A model generated the notes under the pieces. It saw only the letters and a program-made list of their open reading frames with translations, was not told the origin of the DNA and did not search any database. From NCBI GenBank assembly GCA_964619685.1, contig CAZUET010000080.1, forward strand, positions 1-9,004: a stretch of DNA of 9,004 nt, read 5' to 3'. The stretch is from RUG14300 sp964619685. GTDB taxonomy: Bacteria > Bacillota > Clostridia > Christensenellales > CAG-1252. Shown here in pieces: positions 1 through 7,349 of this stretch (position 1 is its first letter; the number at the start of each line of letters is the position of its first letter). The position numbers were made by a program, and so were the translations under genes.

Positions 1-1
1 G

Positions 2-7
2 TATAAT
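2..7 (+). promoter_or_regulatory. candidate -10 box for the hyd operon
   Basis: A perfect TATAAT lies at the window edge, about 70 bases before the first hydrogenase gene. Its -35 box would fall outside the window, so the promoter cannot be confirmed. A second -10-like word, TATACT at 57-62, is too close to the ribosome binding site at 66-74 to be likely. Confidence 0.3.
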
Positions 8-79
8 ATAAATAATGTTGTTTTTTTAGAGGAAAACAATTTAATAAATGATTTTGTATACTATTAAAGGAGGGCTAAT

Positions 80-562
80 ATGGCTCATTTAAGTGAAAAT
101 GCTGTTACGCTAATCAATGCTATTTGTGACAGATATTTGGACGAGAAAACTCCGCTTATGATGATCCTGAGCGATATTCAAAAGGAATTTGGTTATATTC
201 CTCTCGAAGTTCAGGAACTCGTATCAGAGAAGACCGGTATATCTGTTGCCGAAATCTATGGCGTCGTTACATTCTACTCATTTTTTTCTCTACAACCTAA
301 GGGAAAGTATGTTATCGGTTGTTGTTTAGGTACTGCTTGCTATGTTAAGGGTGCTCAACAGGTTATCGATAAGTTCTCAGAAATACTTGGTATTGCTCCG
401 GGTGAAACCACCGAGGACGGATTATTCACGATAGACGCATTGCGCTGTATCGGTGCGTGCGGTATTGCTCCGGCTGTAACCATTAACGGTCAGGTATATC
501 CAAAGGTATCCGTTAATTCAGTTCCCTCGATCATAGAAGAGTATAGAGCGAAGGAGGTATAA
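80..562 (+). CDS. hydC: NAD-linked [FeFe] hydrogenase subunit HydC (NuoE-like, [2Fe-2S])
   Basis: This 160-residue protein is a thioredoxin-like [2Fe-2S] subunit of the NuoE/24-kDa family. Residues 1-70 form the helical N-terminal part, with the family-typical VVTFYSFF stretch around 62-69. The cluster-binding half follows, with Cys82-x4-Cys87 in a CLGTAC motif and Cys123-x3-Cys127 in CIGACG; an extra Cys81 precedes the first ligand. The length is normal for the family. The ATG start is supported by AAAGGAGGG at 66-74, six bases upstream. In trimeric hydrogenases this small cytoplasmic subunit docks on HydB and takes part in flavin and Fe-S electron traffic. The ribosome binding site of hydB lies inside the last codons and only four bases separate the genes, so translation is probably coupled. 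A NuoE of respiratory complex I is the alternative, but the adjacent hydrogenase subunit and absence of other nuo genes argue for HydC. Confidence 0.93.
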   Translation: MAHLSENAVTLINAICDRYLDEKTPLMMILSDIQKEFGYIPLEVQELVSEKTGISVAEIYGVVTFYSFFSLQPKGKYVIGCCLGTACYVKGAQQVIDKFSEILGIAPGETTEDGLFTIDALRCIGACGIAPAVTINGQVYPKVSVNSVPSIIEEYRAKEV

Positions 563-566
563 TATA

Positions 567-2456
567 ATGGAGATCATTAGGAGTTTTGAGTCACTTGAAA
601 AGGTTTGTGAGAAGTATTCTTCTTGCTTAGACGCTAAATTTACAGGTGCAGACGGTAAGCGTCATATCGTATTATGCGGTGGTACAGGCTGTTTATCATC
701 TCATTCCGAGGAGATTAAGAACGAGTTTGAAAGATTGATTTCCGAAAAGGGATTAGAGGATAAGGTATCCGTTAACTTAGTAGGATGCTTTGGTTTCTGT
801 TCACAAGGACCATTTGTTAAGATTTATCCCGAGGATACTCTCTATAGAATGGTAGGTATCGAGGATGTAAAGGACATAGTAGAGCAAGATATCGAGAACG
901 GCGAAATCGTCGAGAGATTGCTTTATGTAGATCCCAGAACACTTGAAAAGGTAACCAAGCAAGATGAAATTAATTTCTATAAGAAGCAAGTTCGTATAGC
1001 ATTACACGGTTGCGGAAGTATTAACCCCGAAAAGATAGAGGAGGGCTTAGGTGCAGGTGCATTCCGTGGCTTGGCAAGAGCGCTTCAAATGGATAGACAG
1101 GATGTTATCAATGAGATCTTGAATAGCGGATTGAGAGGTCGTGGCGGCGGTGGCTTCCCCACAGGTCGTAAATGGCAATTTGCATATGCTCAACCCGAAG
1201 GCGAGAAATATGTTGTTTGTAACGGCGACGAGGGTGACCCCGGTGCATTTATGGATAGATCCATTCTTGAAGGTAACCCCTTAGCAGTTATCGAGGGTAT
1301 GATGATAGCAGGTTATGCTATCGGTGCACAAAACGGTTATTTCTATGTTCGTGCAGAATATCCTATCGCAGTTAAGAGATTGAATATTGCTATTAAGCAA
1401 GCGGAAGATATGGGCTTGCTCGGTGATAATATTTTAGGTACTAATTTCTCATTTAGAGTACATATTAGACTTGGTGCAGGTGCATTCGTTTGCGGTGAGG
1501 AAACTGCATTGCTAAATTCTATCGAAGGACAGCGTGGTATGCCTCGTCCCCGTCCTCCTTTCCCTGCTGTTAAGGGCTTATGGGGTAGACCTACCATTGT
1601 TAATAATGTTGAAACATTGGCATGCGTTCCCTATATTTTAAGAGAGGGCTATCAGGCATTCACACAGCATGGTACCGAAAAGTCCAGAGGAACTAAGGTA
1701 TTCGCTCTTGGCGGTAAGGTTAATAATGTTGGTCTTGTAGAGGTTCCTATGGGTACAACACTTAGAGAGCTTATCTATGATATTGGTGGCGGTATTCCAA
1801 ACGGAAAGGAATTTAAGGCTATCCAAACAGGCGGTCCTTCGGGCGGTTGCTTAACAAAGGACGATTTAGATGCTTTGATCGATTTCGATAATCTCGTAGC
1901 TAAGGGATCCATGATGGGCTCTGGCGGTGCTATCGTAATGGACGAGGATAACTGTATGGTCGATGTTGCTAAATTCTATATGGAGTTCATTTGTGACGAA
2001 TCATGCGGAAAATGTTCTCCTTGCCGTATCGGTACTAAGAGAATGCTCGAGATACTTACCAAGATAACCGAGGGTAAAGCTACCATGGAAGATCTTGATA
2101 AACTTGACGATCTCGCTAAGAATATTAAGAATAACTCGTTGTGTGCATTAGGACAGACTGCTCCTAACCCGATCCTTTCCACTCTTGCACATTTCAGAGA
2201 TGAATACATTGCTCATATCGTAGACAAGAAGTGTCCTGCTCATGTTTGTAAGAAGTTGATGGTTTACGATATCGATAAGGATAAATGTATCGGTTGCGGA
2301 TTATGCGAAAGACAATGTCCTGTTAACGCTATTGCTAAGACCGACTATGTTGCTCCTAATCACAAACTTCCTTCAAGAACTATCGATACCGATAAATGTA
2401 TCAAGTGCGGTATGTGTATAGCATCTTGTAAGTTCAAAGCAATATCTAAGAAATAA
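567..2456 (+). CDS. hydB: NAD-linked [FeFe] hydrogenase subunit HydB (NuoF-like, FMN and NAD(H) binding)
   Basis: This 629-residue flavoprotein exchanges electrons with NAD(H). It has four visible parts. Residues 30-110 are a thioredoxin-like [2Fe-2S] domain with Cys37, Cys42, Cys74 and Cys78. Residues 150-370 are the NuoF core, with the glycine-rich FMN/NADH motif GLRGRGGGGFPTGRKW at 188-203. A SLBB-like part follows at about 375-450. Next is the NuoF [4Fe-4S] site with Cys480, Cys483, Cys486 and Cys526. Residues 570-625 are a bacterial ferredoxin-type domain with two CxxCxxCxxxC motifs, starting at Cys574 and Cys611. The N- and C-terminal Fe-S additions separate it from complex I NuoF (about 430 residues) and match HydB of trimeric bifurcating hydrogenases. 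AAGGAGG at 551-557 supports the ATG. Cytoplasmic and co-transcribed with its neighbours. Bifurcation itself is inferred from family architecture, not shown by sequence alone. Confidence 0.94.
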   Translation: MEIIRSFESLEKVCEKYSSCLDAKFTGADGKRHIVLCGGTGCLSSHSEEIKNEFERLISEKGLEDKVSVNLVGCFGFCSQGPFVKIYPEDTLYRMVGIEDVKDIVEQDIENGEIVERLLYVDPRTLEKVTKQDEINFYKKQVRIALHGCGSINPEKIEEGLGAGAFRGLARALQMDRQDVINEILNSGLRGRGGGGFPTGRKWQFAYAQPEGEKYVVCNGDEGDPGAFMDRSILEGNPLAVIEGMMIAGYAIGAQNGYFYVRAEYPIAVKRLNIAIKQAEDMGLLGDNILGTNFSFRVHIRLGAGAFVCGEETALLNSIEGQRGMPRPRPPFPAVKGLWGRPTIVNNVETLACVPYILREGYQAFTQHGTEKSRGTKVFALGGKVNNVGLVEVPMGTTLRELIYDIGGGIPNGKEFKAIQTGGPSGGCLTKDDLDALIDFDNLVAKGSMMGSGGAIVMDEDNCMVDVAKFYMEFICDESCGKCSPCRIGTKRMLEILTKITEGKATMEDLDKLDDLAKNIKNNSLCALGQTAPNPILSTLAHFRDEYIAHIVDKKCPAHVCKKLMVYDIDKDKCIGCGLCERQCPVNAIAKTDYVAPNHKLPSRTIDTDKCIKCGMCIASCKFKAISKK

Positions 2457-2470
2457 GGGGGTTAAAGCAT

Positions 2471-4237
2471 ATGTCTAAGGTTAATATTAAAATTGAAGGT
2501 GTACCTTATCAGGTAGATGCCGGTATGACTATATTGGAAGCAGCTAAGGCTTGCGGATATGAGATTCCTTCCCTTTGTGCTTTCAACCACGGAGAATGCT
2601 CCAGAGGCTCTTGCCGTGTATGCTTAGTTGAAGCTACAGGAGCCAGAGGTTTAGTTGCAAGCTGCGTATATCCCGTCAACGAGGGTATGGAGATTACCAT
2701 TTCTTCACCCAAGGCAGTTGAGGCAAGACGCACATCTGTAGAGTTACTATTAAGTAACCATAATAGAAATTGTCAAGAATGCGATAAGAACGGTAAATGT
2801 GAATTATTGCACGTTGCTACCCTTACAGGTGCAAGAGAGGGCTTGTATGAAGGTGCTAAGACACCTACTACCGTAGATAATGTTACACCGAGTATCAAGC
2901 GTGATACCAGTAAATGTATTCTTTGCGGTAGATGTATTGAGCGTTGTAAAAATGCTCACGGTATGTCAGTTTTAGGCTTCGAAAAGAGAGGTTTCAAAAC
3001 TATTGTTGCTCCTGCTGAAAATAGAAGTTTTGCAGATTCTCCCTGTATTCTTTGCGGACAATGCGTTACAGTTTGTCCTACAGGTGCTTTGATGGAGGTT
3101 TCCGAAATAGATAGAGTTGACGAAGCATTTAAGCAAGGTAAGTATGTAGTTGTTCAAACAGCTCCCGCAGTTCGTGCAGCATTAGGTGAGGAATTCGGTA
3201 TGCCCATCGGTTCATTAGTTACCGGTAAAATGGTTGCCGCACTTCGTCGTTTAGGCTTCAAAAAGGTATTTGATACCAATTTTGGTGCCGACCTCACCAT
3301 TATGGAAGAGGCTACCGAGCTTTTGGACAGAGTAAAGAATGGCGGTGTACTCCCCATGATTACGTCTTGTTCACCGGGTTGGGTAAATTATGCAGAATAC
3401 TATTATGGAGATTTACTTGATCACCTATCATCTTGTAAATCGCCTCACGAAATGTTCGGTGCTATCCTTAAATCCTACTATGCAGAAAAGATTGGTATCG
3501 ATCCAAAGGATATGTATGTAGTATCTGTAATGCCCTGTGTTGCTAAGAAATATGAGAAGGAAAGAGAGAATCTCGGTCATGACGGAATGCAAGATGTAGA
3601 TGCTGTTTTGACAACCAGAGAGTTAGCTAAGCTCATTAAGAGAGCAGGTATCATCTTTAATAGACTTCCCGACGAAGAGTTTGATAACGATATCGTAGGT
3701 GAATATACCGGTGCAGGCGTTATCTTTGGTGCAAGCGGTGGTGTTATGGAAGCTGCGTTAAGAACAGCTGCTGCAGTTGTTACAGGTAACGAGCTTGAAC
3801 ATGTCGAACTTACTGATGTTCGTGGCTTAGAGGGTATCAAGGAAGCATCATATAACCTTGGCGGATTAAATGTAAAGGTTGCAGTTGCTCACGGTATGAA
3901 AAATGCTAAGGTCCTTCTCGATCAAATTAGAGAAGGTAAGAGCGAGTATACATTTATCGAGATTATGGGATGTCCGGGTGGTTGTGTAGCCGGTGGCGGT
4001 CAACCATTTGTAAAGCCTTGTTTCCTTCCTAACGAAGATGATGATATACTTGATACTTATAAGGCAAAGCGTGCAAGTGCATTATATAGAGAAGATGAAA
4101 TGAAGCCTTTGAGAGTTTCTCATAAGAATCCTCAAATCATCCAGCTTTATGATGATTATCTCGGTAAGCCCAATTCACATAAGGCACACGAGCTATTGCA
4201 CACAACCTATAATAAGAATCGTAAGAGATTTAAATAG
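2471..4237 (+). CDS. hydA: [FeFe] hydrogenase catalytic subunit HydA (M3-type, H-cluster)
   Basis: This 588-residue protein is the catalytic subunit that makes or oxidises H2. Its domains run in order. A plant-type [2Fe-2S] domain carries Cys36, Cys48, Cys51 and Cys65. A NuoG-like His-Cys [4Fe-4S] site carries His97, Cys101, Cys104 and Cys110. A two-cluster ferredoxin domain has CxxCxxC motifs from Cys149 and Cys192. The H-cluster domain spans about 225-515, and a small-subunit-like tail about 520-580 ends in the HELLH stretch seen in clostridial enzymes. The signatures are L1 TSCSPGW (298-304), L2 MPCVAKKYE (354-362, Cys356) and L3 EIMGCPGGCVAGGGQ (497-511, Cys501 and Cys505). L1 has Ser301 where the well-studied clostridial enzyme has the second Cys of TSCCPGW. 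The start follows the hydB stop by 14 bases; GGGGG at 2457-2461 is a weak ribosome binding site. The position after hydC and hydB supports the trimeric NAD-linked type. Confidence 0.95.
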   Translation: MSKVNIKIEGVPYQVDAGMTILEAAKACGYEIPSLCAFNHGECSRGSCRVCLVEATGARGLVASCVYPVNEGMEITISSPKAVEARRTSVELLLSNHNRNCQECDKNGKCELLHVATLTGAREGLYEGAKTPTTVDNVTPSIKRDTSKCILCGRCIERCKNAHGMSVLGFEKRGFKTIVAPAENRSFADSPCILCGQCVTVCPTGALMEVSEIDRVDEAFKQGKYVVVQTAPAVRAALGEEFGMPIGSLVTGKMVAALRRLGFKKVFDTNFGADLTIMEEATELLDRVKNGGVLPMITSCSPGWVNYAEYYYGDLLDHLSSCKSPHEMFGAILKSYYAEKIGIDPKDMYVVSVMPCVAKKYEKERENLGHDGMQDVDAVLTTRELAKLIKRAGIIFNRLPDEEFDNDIVGEYTGAGVIFGASGGVMEAALRTAAAVVTGNELEHVELTDVRGLEGIKEASYNLGGLNVKVAVAHGMKNAKVLLDQIREGKSEYTFIEIMGCPGGCVAGGGQPFVKPCFLPNEDDDILDTYKAKRASALYREDEMKPLRVSHKNPQIIQLYDDYLGKPNSHKAHELLHTTYNKNRKRFK

Positions 4238-4280
4238 AAATAACAAAATAGGATTTTTGTTAAATTTTTTCCTAAAGTGG

Positions 4281-4312
4281 GAGGGGATGCTTTGCACCCC
4301 TCTTTTCCTTTT
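4281..4312 (+). terminator. intrinsic terminator of the hyd operon
   Basis: GAGGGG (4281-4286) pairs with CCCCTC (4297-4302), extended inward by TGC/GCA with one bulged A and a TTT loop. A T-rich tract with two C interruptions follows at 4303-4312. It lies 44 bases after the hydA stop and reads in the operon direction. Confidence 0.8.
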
Positions 4313-4326
4313 GTGGATATAGCCTC

Positions 4327-4366
4327 TGGGATATCGAGTTGCGATACCAACATATCGAAGATCCCA
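4327..4366. repeat. TATCGA-rich dyad element, copy A
   Basis: An outer stem, TGGGAT (4327-4332) with ATCCCA (4361-4366), encloses two mutually exclusive inner hairpins: TATCG/CGATA at 4332-4346 and CGATA/TATCG at 4342-4357. The word TATCGAGTTGCGATA followed by ATATCGAAGAT recurs in diverged form at 4477-4505. It has no coding appearance and looks like a small intergenic repeat, possibly linked to the adjacent terminators. Only the repeat and dyad are seen; a genome-wide family is inference. Confidence 0.45.
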
Positions 4367-4410
4367 TATTAAACACTATGTATTAGCAAAAAAGATTTGT
4401 TATCTAACAA

Positions 4411-4467
4411 CAAAAAAGAGCAAGCATACAAGGATGAAAAGCCTTCTATTCTTGCTCTTGTTTTTTT
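4411..4467. terminator. bidirectional terminator between hydA and the protease gene
   Basis: AAGAGCAAG (4416-4424) pairs perfectly with CTTGCTCTT (4451-4459). On the + strand G and seven T follow (4461-4467). On the - strand the six A at 4412-4417 read as a T run after the stem. A short AAGG/CCTT pair sits in the 26-base loop. The gene pair is convergent, so one hairpin serves both sides: a backup for the hyd operon and the main terminator for the protease. The rest of the 317-base spacer (4238-4554) holds the earlier terminator and two repeat copies, with no gene. Confidence 0.8.
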
Positions 4468-4476
4468 GTCAATGTC

Positions 4477-4505
4477 TATCGAATTGCGTTAAATATATCG
4501 AAAAT
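4477..4505. repeat. TATCGA-rich element, diverged copy B
   Basis: TATCGAATTGCGTTA (4477-4491) matches copy A at 4332-4346 in 13 of 15 bases, and ATATCGAAAAT (4495-4505) matches 4352-4362 in 10 of 11. The outer GGGAT/ATCCC stem of copy A is missing. Further ATATCG words and the palindrome TATATCGATATA (4520-4531) follow. The two copies flank the bidirectional terminator. Confidence 0.4.
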
Positions 4506-4554
4506 ATCGTTAGAGATTTATATCGATATATTGTTTATGAGTATCACACTATGC

Positions 4555-6009
4555 CTACTTATATTCTTGTAAGCTTTTTTCCGTAAGTGTAACACTCTTT
4601 GTAATCGTTTCGCCATCTCTTTCAAAGGTCATTGCAATTTGATCTCCGACCCTTGCTGTAAGCATAATGTCGATTACTATAAAATTGCGTGTAATCTCGT
4701 ACTTTTTACCGCCGATAGAAATGCTCTTCAATACATCTCCCGATTGAAGGATTCCTTCAGCAATAGAGCCGATATTGACTTCTTGAACGGTTACGGTTTC
4801 CAATAACTTAGTAGTTTGAGTTGCTTGATCAAAGAATGCGCATGAATCTGTTATTTTGATAGTGATACCAAGCATACACTTCTTCATGGTTTCCGATTTT
4901 TGATTGTCGCAGTAATACAAAATATTATCAGCTACGTATACGGCAACATTTGAAGGAATTGCATAACCAATATTCTCTACGCTACTGTCGATGATCTTTG
5001 CGTTAACGATACCGATTAATTCACCATGTGCATTGAATAGCCCGCCGCCCGAATTACCGCCGTTGACTGCTGTATCAACTCTCATTACTCTAAAAGATAC
5101 CGTTGTTACATCGTCAGCAGCTGTCATTTGCAATGTTTCGCTATCGACGCTCACTATACCAGATGTTACAGATATGCCATTTGCCTCAGGATTACCTATA
5201 GCGATGGCTTTTTGACCTACAACTACATCGTTGCTATTTGCGATTGTAACTGCAACTGCATCGCTGTTTTTGAGTATCTCGTTATTTTCGATTTTTAATA
5301 CTGCTATATCGTAATTCATAGATCCGCCGATATAGGTTGCTTCCATAGCACCTTCTGCTAATCTATCCTTACCGTACAAATATACCGATATAGTTTTAGC
5401 GATCTTATTAGTAGTAGATGAATTTGAATCGTATACAACATGGTAATTTGTGATAATATAAGCAGTACCTGTGTTTTTATCTAATTTATAGATAACACCC
5501 GAGCCCGATGCCGTGTATGTTTGAGCACCGTAGAATCCGCTATTAGACTTGGTAAAGGTTGAAACAATACTTACGCAAGAGAGTATAGCTTTAGAAACAT
5601 ACACTTCGTCTTGGACTGCAGTATTGTCAGCCAAATATTCGGCAACGAAATCCTTAAAAGAGCCTTCATATCCGTCTACAACCAATGCATTATAAATATC
5701 GGTGATAGTAATATCATCGGCATCCTTACCGTCTGTACCATTTGCACCGTCAGCACCCTTTAGTGATTCGAGCCATTCTGTTTCTGTACCGTCGAATCCG
5801 TTTTCGACTGCTATTTCATATGCTGATTTCCCCGAATCGGCACCTTTTAGAGATTTTAGCCACTGGGCTTCTGTACCGACATAACCGTTTTTAACGGCAA
5901 TTTCGTATGCAGATAATCCTGCAGTGCCTGAAGCACCACAAGCGGTTAAAACAGTAACCAATATACAGATTACGGCAATGACCGTAACAAATTTGATTGA
6001 TTTTTTCAT
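4555..6009 (-). CDS. HtrA/DegP-like trypsin-family serine protease lipoprotein with N-terminal repeats
   Basis: This 484-residue protein should sit on the outer face of the cytoplasmic membrane. Residues 1-24 are a lipoprotein signal with a basic start, a hydrophobic core and a lipobox LTAC ending at Cys24. Residues 33-56 and 62-85 are two near-identical repeats (SAYEIAV, NG, GTE, WL, SLKG), and a decayed third spans about 103-126. Four collagen-like Gly-X-Y triplets sit at 85-96. The S1C protease domain covers about 137-360. Its triad is His190 (in TNYHVV), Asp234 (in YDIAVL) and Ser320 (in GGNSGGG), all intact. A PDZ-like C-terminal domain spans about 375-478. Proteins of this family degrade or monitor misfolded exported proteins; the substrate here is unknown. 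The ATG has AGAGG six bases upstream (6016-6020). The gene has its own promoter and ends at a shared terminator. Confidence 0.88.
   Translation of the reverse strand: MKKSIKFVTVIAVICILVTVLTACGASGTAGLSAYEIAVKNGYVGTEAQWLKSLKGADSGKSAYEIAVENGFDGTETEWLESLKGADGANGTDGKDADDITITDIYNALVVDGYEGSFKDFVAEYLADNTAVQDEVYVSKAILSCVSIVSTFTKSNSGFYGAQTYTASGSGVIYKLDKNTGTAYIITNYHVVYDSNSSTTNKIAKTISVYLYGKDRLAEGAMEATYIGGSMNYDIAVLKIENNEILKNSDAVAVTIANSNDVVVGQKAIAIGNPEANGISVTSGIVSVDSETLQMTAADDVTTVSFRVMRVDTAVNGGNSGGGLFNAHGELIGIVNAKIIDSSVENIGYAIPSNVAVYVADNILYYCDNQKSETMKKCMLGITIKITDSCAFFDQATQTTKLLETVTVQEVNIGSIAEGILQSGDVLKSISIGGKKYEITRNFIVIDIMLTARVGDQIAMTFERDGETITKSVTLTEKSLQEYK
5755..5913 (-). repeat. tandem protein repeat in the protease N-terminus
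   Basis: These bases encode residues 33-85 of the protease: two repeats of about 24 residues separated by a five-residue GADSG-type linker. Both share AYEIAV, an NG(Y/F) turn, GTE and a WL-SLKGAD end. A degenerate third unit (IYNALVVDGYEGSF pattern) follows downstream. From memory, similar repeats plus Gly-X-Y tails occur on surface proteins of gut Clostridia, where they seem to act as spacers or wall-proximal stalks; that role is inference. Confidence 0.7.
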
Positions 6010-6092
6010 ATATAACCTCTCATTTTTCTAATATACTTAGATTATAAGATTTTTGTATTAAAATGACCTTAAATTTTGCAAAGATACTATAC

Positions 6093-6121
6093 ATTTTATT
6101 AGTATTCTCAAAATAGGTCAA
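6093..6121 (-). promoter_or_regulatory. sigma-A-type promoter of the protease gene
   Basis: Read on the - strand, TTGACC (6116-6121) and TAAAAT (6093-6098) are separated by exactly 17 bases, each one mismatch from consensus. The -35 box ends two bases after the stop codon of the upstream gene (6124-6126). The predicted leader is about 75 bases. A perfect TATAAT also lies nearer the gene (- strand, 6041-6046) but lacks a good -35 box. Confidence 0.65.
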
Positions 6122-6123
6122 GT

Positions 6124-7308
6124 TCATTCCAAGGTTCTATTATTCTTGAACCACTCTGTGTCAATTAATTTCGTATTATTGTTACTGCAATTCACAGCAA
6201 CGTCGCCTTTTCCGTTGAAAGAAACCACTATGTTGCCGTTAAGCGATTCAAAAACTCCGTTTTCATAATCGGTAACTAAGGTCGTTACATAGATATTGTG
6301 GGTATACTTAGTGACTCTCGATATAAATGCTTGAGCAGGGAATACATTGTCGAGATTATCGGTGTATTCGGTAGAGCCACAACAACAGCATACGCATACT
6401 ATTTCAGGCTTGATTACGCTAAGTAAGGCGTCTGTAGAAGCGGTATAGCTTCCGTGATGAGCGCCCTTAAAAAGTTTGCATTCGGGTAGGTCGTTGTATT
6501 GAACGAGATATTTTTCACCTTCCTTTTCGAGATCACCAGTGAAAAGTGAATATACTCCGTTATTGTTTAATAAACAACATACCGAATAATCGTTTTCATC
6601 CGATGTTTCATTTTCATAAAAGTAGTTGTATAGAATAGAAAGGGTCACACCATCGCCAAGGGTATATTCTCTCTTTGCACCATTTTCTTCATTCCAGCAT
6701 TCGAGTGCGGTGTAATGTGTAGCACCGGCTTGAATTTCCGCATTTCTTTTTTCTATGTAGTTCTGGTAGATTTTGCTTGTCGCATTTGTTTTCGGAAAAT
6801 CAATTATGGTTTCGCAAACATAACTTTCAAATACACCGGGATTTTCTTTGGAGCCAACGAAACCTGCAATATGGTCTTGATGTGCGTGGGTAACTATTAC
6901 ATATTCGAGAATACCGTCGGTGCAGTATTGATCCACATATTCCTTAATTGCTTTTGAAGATGTTGTTTTACTGCCTGCGTCGATAAGCACCTCGATATCA
7001 CCGCACTTTATTAATGTGCAGTCGCCCGTATATTTATTACCAAGTTCAAGGAAGTGGACCGAAACATTACAATCATCCACCAATGCAGGTAAATTGTCAT
7101 TGGTGGGCTTATTATTGTTGTTAGTGTTGTCCCTATCCGACGAGCTAACGATAATATTGGTTATTGTATCAAGAATCGTATCGAGTTTGACCTTTACATC
7201 ATCATTAACGAAGTATAGCACAGCAAGTATTGCTACGATAGAAAAAACGATGATGACCAAAGCCAGCATTAAATTGAATGATAGATTTTTCTTTTTTCTT
7301 TTTGCCAT
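6124..7308 (-). CDS. membrane-anchored ComEC/Rec2-like metallo-beta-lactamase-fold protein
   Basis: This 394-residue protein starts with a basic stretch (residues 2-8) and one hydrophobic segment at about 12-34, followed by an Asn/Asp/Ser-rich linker at 55-72. That arrangement predicts an uncleaved anchor with the enzyme domain outside. Residues 82-365 are a metallo-beta-lactamase fold. Metal-site residues are visible: His141, His143, Asp145 and His146 in THAHQDH, Asp259 in TGDLEKEGE, and His284/His285 in KGAHHGS. The order matches the C-terminal domain of the DNA-uptake channel protein ComEC, but the channel part is absent. Nuclease or phosphodiesterase activity is possible by family; the substrate is unknown. 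Residues 305-310 read CVCCCC, which is unusual. AAAGGTGG (7315-7322) precedes the ATG. It is probably co-transcribed with the small gene 41 bases upstream, as I see no convincing promoter between them. Confidence 0.82.
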   Translation of the reverse strand: MAKRKKKNLSFNLMLALVIIVFSIVAILAVLYFVNDDVKVKLDTILDTITNIIVSSSDRDNTNNNNKPTNDNLPALVDDCNVSVHFLELGNKYTGDCTLIKCGDIEVLIDAGSKTTSSKAIKEYVDQYCTDGILEYVIVTHAHQDHIAGFVGSKENPGVFESYVCETIIDFPKTNATSKIYQNYIEKRNAEIQAGATHYTALECWNEENGAKREYTLGDGVTLSILYNYFYENETSDENDYSVCCLLNNNGVYSLFTGDLEKEGEKYLVQYNDLPECKLFKGAHHGSYTASTDALLSVIKPEIVCVCCCCGSTEYTDNLDNVFPAQAFISRVTKYTHNIYVTTLVTDYENGVFESLNGNIVVSFNGKGDVAVNCSNNNTKLIDTEWFKNNRTLE

Positions 7309-7349
7309 ATTAAACCACCTTTAGATAATTAATAGTGTAATATACTAAA

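Noticed and set aside
80..4237. Reading the three + strand genes as part of respiratory complex I (nuoE, nuoF, nuoG)
   Set aside because: The third gene carries the full H-cluster signatures L1, L2 and L3 and the second has HydB-type added Fe-S domains; no other complex I genes are present.
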